Of a DNA stretch of 30,134 bases, positions 24,627 through 30,134 are shown one piece after another. The first letter of the stretch is position 1; every line of letters begins with the position of its first letter. The notes below the pieces were generated by a model that was not told the DNA's origin, searched no databases, and was given only the letters and a program-made list of their open reading frames with translations. The stretch comes from Boseongicola sp. SB0675_bin_26 (GTDB lineage: Bacteria > Pseudomonadota > Alphaproteobacteria > Rhodobacterales > Rhodobacteraceae). The stretch lies in contig VYCX01000071.1 of NCBI GenBank assembly GCA_009843725.1, positions 1-30,134 on the forward strand. The letters run 5' to 3'. The position numbers and the translations under genes were made by a program.

Positions 24627-25609
24627 GGGCATGGGTTTCAGCCGAACCGGGACTCGGAAACCTGGAGGTTCGGGACCTTGCCAAACCTGTGCCGGAGGAT
24701 GGGCTTCTGCTGGTGCGCGTCACGCACGCTGCACTGAACTACTCGGACCTGTTGATGCTCGTCGACCAATACCAAGTCCGGCCGCCCAGGCCCTTTGCTC
24801 TGGGACAAGAGATCGTCGGCATCGTCGAGGAGGCGCCGCGGGGGTCGGGATTCGAGCGCGGCGACAGGATCGCCAGCAAGGTGCTGTGGGGTGGCTTTGC
24901 GGACTTCGCCTTGGCGCGTGCCGACATGGCGATCCGAGTACCAGACAGCTTCAGCCTGGCAAGCGCGGCAGCATTGCCAGTGTCCTATTCAACGGCGCTG
25001 GTGGCGATCGATTACTGCGGCAAGCTTTCTTCCGGCGAGTATGCACTGATCCACGCGGCCGCGGGCGGGGTCGGGCTTGCCGCGGTGGAGATCGCGTCTG
25101 CCCGAGGAGCGACGGTGATCGCGACGGCCGGTACAAAGGACCGCTTGGCCGTAGCCGCGGTGCACGGCGCGACACATTGCGTCAATTACCACGACACAGA
25201 CTGGGTAGACCAAGTCAAGACGCTCACGGGCGGCAAGGGTGCGGACATGATCATTGATCCAGTCGGCGGCGAGATCGGTGAAGCCAGCCTGCGCTGCATC
25301 GCGCTTGATGGACGTTATCTGATTGTCGGATTCGCCTCGGGCGCGATGCCGAAGCTGGCGGCAAACCGGCTTCTTCTGAAGCGCGCCAGCGCGATCGGAG
25401 TCTACTGGAACCACGACAGGGACCGCGCGCTGATCGCCGACACCAACCGCGAGATGGAATCGCTGATCAAGGCGGGTCGGATCAATCCGGTGATCGACGA
25501 CCGACACGGGTTCGACGATTTGCCGCAGGCACTTGACGATCTGAGAAATCGCCGGGTCGTCGGCAAGATGGTTCTGCGGGTCGATTCCGGACGGGAGGAT
25601 TCCGAATGA
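24623..25609 (+). CDS. MDR-family NADPH:quinone-oxidoreductase-like enzyme
   Basis: A 328-residue cytoplasmic medium-chain dehydrogenase/reductase of the zinc-free quinone oxidoreductase or enoyl reductase branch. The GroES-like N-terminal half includes VRVTHAALNYSDLLMLVDQY and ALGQEIVGIVEE. The Rossmann half carries the nucleotide motif AAAGGVGLAAVEIASARGA at about 150-168, with a neighbouring TKDR that suggests NADPH. No zinc-binding cysteine set is seen. It overlaps the IclR gene and the CoA-transferase gene by ATGA on each side, so translation is coupled. Reduction of an acrylate-type or enoyl-CoA double bond is a possible role beside a CoA-transferase, but the substrate is not shown by the sequence. 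Confidence 0.9.
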   Translation: MRAWVSAEPGLGNLEVRDLAKPVPEDGLLLVRVTHAALNYSDLLMLVDQYQVRPPRPFALGQEIVGIVEEAPRGSGFERGDRIASKVLWGGFADFALARADMAIRVPDSFSLASAAALPVSYSTALVAIDYCGKLSSGEYALIHAAAGGVGLAAVEIASARGATVIATAGTKDRLAVAAVHGATHCVNYHDTDWVDQVKTLTGGKGADMIIDPVGGEIGEASLRCIALDGRYLIVGFASGAMPKLAANRLLLKRASAIGVYWNHDRDRALIADTNREMESLIKAGRINPVIDDRHGFDDLPQALDDLRNRRVVGKMVLRVDSGREDSE

Positions 25610-26802
25610 GCGGCGGCAAGGGATTGCTCGGCGGGATCCGAATTCTTGACCTTTCGCGAGTGATGTCGGGACCTTACTGCACTTCGATGCTTGCCGATCT
25701 CGGGGCGGAGGTGATCAAGGTCGAAATGCCCGGGGTTGGCGACGAGGCCCGTTCTTTCGGCCCCTACAAGGACGGCCAGAGCGCCTATTTCATATTGCTC
25801 AACCGGAACAAGAAGAGCGTGACGGTCAACCTCAAGGCACCCGAGGGGCGCGCGCTGATCGAAAGCCTGATTCCCAAATGCGACGTGCTGGTGGAGAACT
25901 TCCGGCCCGGCGTGATGGCGCGGCTGGGTTTGGACGAGCCGTCCGTTCGGGCGCTGAACGAGAATGTCATATATACCTCGATCTCGGGCTTCGGCCAGGA
26001 AGGCCCGTTGAAAGACTGGCCGGCGTTCGATCTGGTGATCCAGGCAATGAGCGGGCTGATGAGCCTGACAGGGCCAAAGGGCGGTCCGGCGACCGCCGTG
26101 GGCGAATCTGTGGCCGACGTGTGCACCGGCATGTTTGCCGCCTTTGGCACGATGGCGGCACTCTTTGACCGCGAGCGCACCGGCAAGGGCGCGCATGTGG
26201 ATGTGGCAATGCTGGATGCGATGATGTCGATGCAGCTGACTGGCCTCGCGCGCCAGCTTTACAAGGACGACACCCCGCGGCCTGCCGGAAACCGCCACCC
26301 GGTCACTTACCCAGTCGACAGCTTCGCAACGCAGGACGGCGACATCGTGCTGGTGTGTTTCAGCGACGGTCTCTTCCGCGTTTTGGCCGAAGTGATCGGC
26401 CATCCTGCACTGGCGGATGACCCGGAATTCGCCACCAACGCCGCACGCAACCGAAACGAGGACAAATTGCGAGCGTTGATCGCCGATTGGGCCAGTGGCC
26501 TGACGCAGTCAAAGGCAATCGCCGTCCTTCTGGATCGCAACATCCCCGCCGCCCCGGTGTGGGATCTGCGCCAACTGATCGAGTCTGACCATGTGAACGA
26601 AAGGCACCTGGTTGTTCACGGTCTGCAGGGCAAGCTCGGGACTGTCCCGCTGGTGCCGCAGCCCGCAAGAATGTCGAACGGCAGTGGCCCGGAAACCTTC
26701 ACGAGCCCGACGCTGGGCGAACACACAGACGCGGTTCTCAAGCAGCTTGCCGATCTGACGGACGCCGAGATTGCGGAGCTTCGCAGCTCGAAGACAATCT
26801 GA
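25606..26802 (+). CDS. Family III (CaiB/BaiF) CoA-transferase
   Basis: A 398-residue CoA-transferase, the normal length for the family, which moves CoA between carboxylic acids in the cytoplasm. Visible are the N-terminal VLDL-type strand with VMSGPYCTSMLADLGAEVIKVE, the nucleotide-contacting NRNKKSVTVNLKAPEG and VENFRPGVMARLGLD, and the segment PAFDLVIQAMSGLM in which Asp142 is the likely catalytic aspartate that forms the acyl-anhydride. It follows the MDR gene with an ATGA overlap and precedes the urocanase-like gene by 12 bases. It implies that the pathway goes through a CoA thioester. The family includes formyl-, carnitine- and succinyl-CoA transferases; the specific acid is unknown. Confidence 0.93.
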   Translation: MSGGKGLLGGIRILDLSRVMSGPYCTSMLADLGAEVIKVEMPGVGDEARSFGPYKDGQSAYFILLNRNKKSVTVNLKAPEGRALIESLIPKCDVLVENFRPGVMARLGLDEPSVRALNENVIYTSISGFGQEGPLKDWPAFDLVIQAMSGLMSLTGPKGGPATAVGESVADVCTGMFAAFGTMAALFDRERTGKGAHVDVAMLDAMMSMQLTGLARQLYKDDTPRPAGNRHPVTYPVDSFATQDGDIVLVCFSDGLFRVLAEVIGHPALADDPEFATNAARNRNEDKLRALIADWASGLTQSKAIAVLLDRNIPAAPVWDLRQLIESDHVNERHLVVHGLQGKLGTVPLVPQPARMSNGSGPETFTSPTLGEHTDAVLKQLADLTDAEIAELRSSKTI

Positions 26803-26814
26803 GGAACCGAATGC

Positions 26815-28482
26815 ATGAGCTTCACCCGCAAGAACGATCGCGTTGTCCGCGCGCCCACCGGGCCGAAACTGAACGCCAAATCCTGGCAGACCGAAGCGCC
26901 TTTGCGGCTCTTGATGAACAACCTCGACCCGGATGTCGCCGAACGCCCTGAAGAACTGGTTGTCTATGGTGGCATCGGGCGGGCAGCGCGCAGCTGGGAG
27001 TGCTTTTATGGCATCGTAGAGGCGATCAAGTCGCTGGAAGATGACGAGACCCTTTTGGTTCAATCCGGCAAGCCAGTCGGTGTGCTGAAGACCCACATGA
27101 TGGCGCCCCGGGTCTTGATCGCCAACGGGAACCTAGTCCCGCATTGGGCGACCTGGGAAAAGTTCAACGAACTCGACCGGCTCGGGCTGACGATGTACGG
27201 CCAGATGACCGCTGGATCATGGATCTACATTGGTTCGCAGGGCATCGTGCAGGGCACTTACGAGACCTTTTCATCGATTGGCCGCCAACATTTTGACGAA
27301 GGCGTTGCCGGTAAGCTGGTGGTCACTGGCGGATTGGGCGGCATGGGTGGTGCGCAGCCGCTGGCGGCGACGATGGCAGGATTCAATGCGCTTGTTGTCG
27401 AGTGTCAGCCGAGCAAGGTCGAGTTTCGTATCCGCACTGGCTATCTTGATCGTTCCGCGACGACGCTTGACCAGGCGTTGGACGCAATTTCAGCGGCAGA
27501 GAAACCTGTATCTGTTGGCCTGGTCGGCAACGTGGTCGACGTATTGCAGGACCTTCAAGTCCGCGGCATCGTGCCCGACGTCCTGACCGACCAGACATCG
27601 GCGCATGACCCTGTGAACGGATACCTGCCACAAGGCTGGACTCTGGGCATGTGGGAAGACATGCGCGAGCGTGATCCCGGTTCGGTAGCGGACGCCGCGA
27701 AGAAGTCCATGGCAGCGCATGTCTGCCTGATGAACGCCTTCCGCAGGCAAGGCAGCGTCGTCCTGGAATATGGCAACAACCTGCGAGCCATGGCGCAGGA
27801 AGCGGGTGCCAAGGACGCATTCGAGTTTCCCGGATTTGTCGAGGCTTATGTACGGCCGCTGTTCTGCGAGGGCAAGGGCCCGTTCCGCTGGGTGGCGCTT
27901 TCGGGCGATCCCGAGGACATTTTCAAGACAGATGCCAAGGTCCGCGAGCTGATGCCGGGCGATGCTTTCCTGCACAATTGGCTCAACATGGCACGCGAGC
28001 ACGTGCGCTTTCAGGGACTGCCCGCGCGCATTTGCTGGGTCGGATTGGGAGACCGGCACCGGTTGGGGCTGGCCTTCAACGAAATGGTCCGAAACGGCGA
28101 GTTGAGCGCTCCCATAGTGATTGGTCGCGATCACATGGATTCGGGCTCGGTAGCCAGCCCGAACCGGGAAACCGAAGGTATGAAGGACGGTTCAGACGCG
28201 ATCTCGGACTGGCCGATCCTGAACGCCATGCTCAACGTGGCAAATGGGGCGACATGGGTTTCTTTCCACCACGGCGGTGGCATGGGCATGGGGTATTCGC
28301 AGCATTCCGGCATCGCCATATTGGCCGACGGAACCGAACGGGCGGACGAGACAATTGTGCGCACATTGTGGAATGACCCGGCGAGCGGGGTGATCCGCCA
28401 TGCCGATGCCGGATACCAAACCGCGCTGAATTGCGCGGCCAAGCACGGATTGAAACTTCCAATGGCCGACACGACGTCATAG
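26815..28482 (+). CDS. hutU: Urocanate hydratase-family protein (urocanase or related hydratase)
   Basis: A 555-residue NAD+-dependent hydratase of the urocanase family; canonical HutU makes imidazolonepropionate from urocanate in histidine breakdown. The NAD-binding string [13 protein letters not shown] is at 172-184, [17 protein letters not shown] at 259-275, and the conserved Cys351 in [11 protein letters not shown] is intact. Compared with the urocanase consensus as I remember it, the segment at about 92-99 reads KTHMMAPRV where RTHADAPRV is usual, so the substrate may be a modified urocanate. ATG 26815 has GAGGA nearby; an overlapping ATG at 26811 is out of frame. No hutH, hutI, hutG or formiminoglutamate genes accompany it. 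It is the last gene of the IclR-led operon. Confidence 0.88.
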   Translation: MSFTRKNDRVVRAPTGPKLNAKSWQTEAPLRLLMNNLDPDVAERPEELVVYGGIGRAARSWECFYGIVEAIKSLEDDETLLVQSGKPVGVLKTHMMAPRVLIANGNLVPHWATWEKFNELDRLGLTMYGQMTAGSWIYIGSQGIVQGTYETFSSIGRQHFDEGVAGKLVVTGGLGGMGGAQPLAATMAGFNALVVECQPSKVEFRIRTGYLDRSATTLDQALDAISAAEKPVSVGLVGNVVDVLQDLQVRGIVPDVLTDQTSAHDPVNGYLPQGWTLGMWEDMRERDPGSVADAAKKSMAAHVCLMNAFRRQGSVVLEYGNNLRAMAQEAGAKDAFEFPGFVEAYVRPLFCEGKGPFRWVALSGDPEDIFKTDAKVRELMPGDAFLHNWLNMAREHVRFQGLPARICWVGLGDRHRLGLAFNEMVRNGELSAPIVIGRDHMDSGSVASPNRETEGMKDGSDAISDWPILNAMLNVANGATWVSFHHGGGMGMGYSQHSGIAILADGTERADETIVRTLWNDPASGVIRHADAGYQTALNCAAKHGLKLPMADTTS

Positions 28483-28496
28483 ATGCCCGTTGACAT

Positions 28497-28640
28497 TCAT
28501 GTCGCCGCGACCACGCCAGTGACGACATGAACCGCCGCCGCGATGCTCTCGGCCGTCTTGTCGTACCGCGTCGCCACCGTACGGAATTCCGTGATCCTCG
28601 CGAAGAGATTCCCAAATCTTTGGTTCCGACATGGGCCTGC
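28497..28640 (-). pseudogene. IS5-family transposase C-terminal remnant
   Basis: Minus-strand translation gives CRNQRFGNLFARITEFRTVATRYDKTAESIAAAVHVV in sections, matching the C-terminal signature of IS5-family transposases, in which R-x-x-EN-x-F-x-R-(L/I)-K-x-x-R-x-x-ATRYDK carries the last acidic catalytic residue. Here the catalytic Glu position reads Gly (QRFGNLF), and the upstream part has no continuous homologous frame, so it is non-functional. The stop is at 28497-28499, 15 bases after the urocanase-like gene and converging with it. Confidence 0.65.
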
Positions 28641-29342
28641 AATCGTCGCTGGTCTCCGGGGGCCATTTTGCCGAAAGTCAGGCGTTCGGCCGTGCAATGA
28701 CGAACCGCTTCCGGTTCTTTCTGGCCGTCCATTCTGGCTGACCGCCAGAAGCGCTCGGTGCACCGGCTCTTGGGATGCGCTTCCGCGTCCTCTGCCTTGT
28801 CGTGCCTGGTGAACCACTCGACGCCTACGGGCGAACCCTGCTTGCCGATCCTGTGCCTGCGCGAGCGCCATGTCGGAAACTGCGGCCACCACATCCGGCT
28901 TCGACGCCTTCAGACTCCCTGCATTGGCGAGATGTCCCCGGACCCGCTGCAGTTCGATCGCTGCCGCGACGTCGTCCATGACGACGCGCTGCTCGGCCAC
29001 GACCGTCACCGCACGCTGGCAAAGGAACCGGTCTGCTCAAGGCTGAATCAACGGCTCGACGCGACCGGCGCCGTCAAATGGACCGTTCAGCCCGGCGGCA
29101 CGACCGGCAGGCGGCCGACTCGCTCCAGAAACAGCCTGAGGCCGTCGACGTTTACCGCATCTCGCGACAAATGCCCTACGGAGTCGAGCCACTTGCAAAC
29201 GTCGTGACTTGAACGGTTTTCCCGTGCGCACCCGGCTCGGACTGCAGCAAGTTGACTCAGCATCCGCTTCATGACCGCCATCGGGGTACCGATGCGTTGG
29301 TCCGGGATCGAGCAAGACACCGACTTCGCAGGAGGAAGCCCG
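28641..29342. other. Stretch with no identifiable gene
   Basis: About 700 bases between two transposase remnants. Several open frames exist on both strands, but none has a convincing start, ribosome binding site or recognisable protein pattern; this is expected in high-GC DNA. It may be decayed insertion-sequence interior. I found no tRNA, clear inverted repeat or promoter in it. Confidence 0.5.
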
Positions 29343-29835
29343 ATGACCCTCGCCCGTTCCCTGTCGCTTCTCGGCCTCAGCCCTCGACAGGATTTCCGGC
29401 CCGAGCTTGCCGACGGGACCGTGCCTCTGACGGAGCGGCGCCGGCAGTTCGTCATGGCGCTGGCCACGGCGACGCCCGAGCGCTTCGTCCAAGCGCGGCG
29501 GCGCGAGGGGCGCCTCTGCAGCAACCGTGCGCCGGTCCTGCGGGCGTTCCTTGCCAAGGCGGCATGGAACCTCGGCACGACCCTGCGTCGGCCGTGCGGA
29601 TGGCGCCGCGCCGGGGAGGTTCCGCGCGAGGCGACGTTCTCGCGGACCTTCGACGGGTTCTCGGCATGCGGCGTCGGCGAGCGAATGCACGAGTGCCATG
29701 TCAGGAGGTCCCTTGGCCGGGCGACGTGACCGTCGGCCATGTCGCGCGCGATGCGACCGCGGTCCATGCGCGGGAGAGGTCCGGGCCGAAGCCGGAACGG
29801 CCGTCCCGGGAGCGGCGGAGGCGCGGCGCCCGACC
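29343..29835 (+). pseudogene. Decayed DDE transposase (IS4/IS5-type), frameshifted and internally deleted
   Basis: Pieces of one transposase appear in two frames. The first frame reads LRAFLAKAAWNLGTTLRRPCGWRR, then EVPREATFSRTFDGFSACGVGERMHE and SLG, up to about 29715. A second frame continues with VGHVARDATAVHARERSGPKP to about 29835. Intact relatives have a stretch such as TRxLxxRLxxD between NLGTT and LRRLCGW, which is missing here, and the catalytic Asp region is RDATAxxARE. So one deletion and at least one frameshift have occurred. The catalytic C-terminal half is not found downstream. It marks a former insertion event at the right edge of the TRAP-urocanase module. Confidence 0.62.
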
Positions 29836-29961
29836 GCTACGAACTCGCCCTCACCGCGCACCGTTACGAAAACTGGGAAAGCTTTGTCGCCGGCGACGTG
29901 GATGGAGATCGCGGCACGGCGACGGACGGGCAAGCCGGAACGTCGTTCCTGGGGCGGTTCG

Positions 29962-30134
29962 CTAGGCTTGGGCTGCGGCCTGAAGCCAGTTGATGTAGAG
30001 CCTCTCGGCCAAGGAGTTCAACGCTTCGACATTGGCACCGAGATCTCTTTCAAGGCGCGCAGGCCCGTCTGGGCCCATGGCCTTGACAAGCGCGTCCGCA
30101 TACTCGGGAATCATGTTCCAGTTCGTGACCGTGT
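29962..30134 (-). CDS. C-terminus of an unidentified protein, truncated by the window edge
   Basis: Fifty-seven codons plus a TAG stop on the minus strand; the start lies beyond 30134. The visible residues include NWNMIPEYADALVKAMG, then PARLERDLGANVEALNSLAERLYINWLQ, ending AAAQA. The segment looks helical and amphipathic, with good alphaproteobacterial codon use, so it is probably coding. I cannot assign a family. It lies beyond the transposase debris and may belong to the ancestral chromosome. Confidence 0.55.
   Translation of the reverse strand, partial: TVTNWNMIPEYADALVKAMGPDGPARLERDLGANVEALNSLAERLYINWLQAAAQA

Noticed and set aside
25402..26403. 333-codon minus-strand frame opposite the MDR and CoA-transferase genes
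   Set aside because: It crosses the junction of two clear enzymes; composition is that of an antisense frame.
29037..29933. 298-codon minus-strand frame in the right-end debris
   Set aside because: It is Arg/Pro-rich without a family pattern and overlaps transposase fragments on the plus strand that do match a family.

Overview
The window looks like chromosomal DNA of a GC-rich, probably marine, alphaproteobacterium. Most genes belong to methylated-amine catabolism of the kind known from roseobacters and related groups: trimethylamine monooxygenase, a TMAO ABC transporter, TMAO demethylase, gamma-glutamylmethylamide synthetase and a split glutamate-synthase-like enzyme. No marker in the window fixes the genus.

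Region 1 (1-3417, plus strand) holds the 3' part of an ammonium transporter gene, a 64-residue membrane protein, a strong GC-rich hairpin, a canonical gmaS, and a cytochrome P450 that begins one base after gmaS.

Region 2 (3551-19520, all minus strand) is a 16-kb run of thirteen genes. In transcription order they are: an FAD amine/amino-acid oxidase, a second glutamine-synthetase-family ligase, a class II amidotransferase, a GXGXG-domain protein, an FMN/Fe-S glutamate-synthase domain protein, an unknown 137-residue protein, a nitrilase-family amidase, an unknown 196-residue protein, tmm, tmoX, tmoV, tmoW and tdm. Several junctions overlap by ATGA or GTGA or are only 1-15 bases apart. A divergent GntR/FCD regulator gene (19668-20342) faces the first gene across an intergenic region that carries a perfect 12-bp dyad. 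The inferred chemistry is TMA to TMAO (Tmm), TMAO import (TmoXVW), and TMAO to dimethylamine plus formaldehyde (Tdm). The released amine would then be captured by a gamma-glutamylamide / N-alkylglutamate route. The usual four-subunit N-methylglutamate dehydrogenase (MgdABCD) and dimethylamine monooxygenase (Dmm) are absent here. A single-chain FAD oxidase and a P450 occupy positions where such steps would be expected, and this is the most interesting feature of the window.

Region 3 (20835-28482) is a second catabolic module: a tripartite TRAP transporter on minus, and an overlapping plus-strand operon of an IclR regulator, an MDR-family oxidoreductase, a family III CoA-transferase and a urocanate-hydratase-family protein. 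Decayed transposase genes lie on both sides (20436-20720; 28497-28640 and 29343-29835), which suggests a mobile history. The substrate is unknown. A histidine-derived betaine such as ergothioneine, whose breakdown releases TMA, is one speculative link to region 2.

The right end (28483-29961) is mostly transposase debris and sequence in which I see no intact gene. The window closes in the C-terminus of an unidentified minus-strand gene. I recognised no tRNA, rRNA or CRISPR array.
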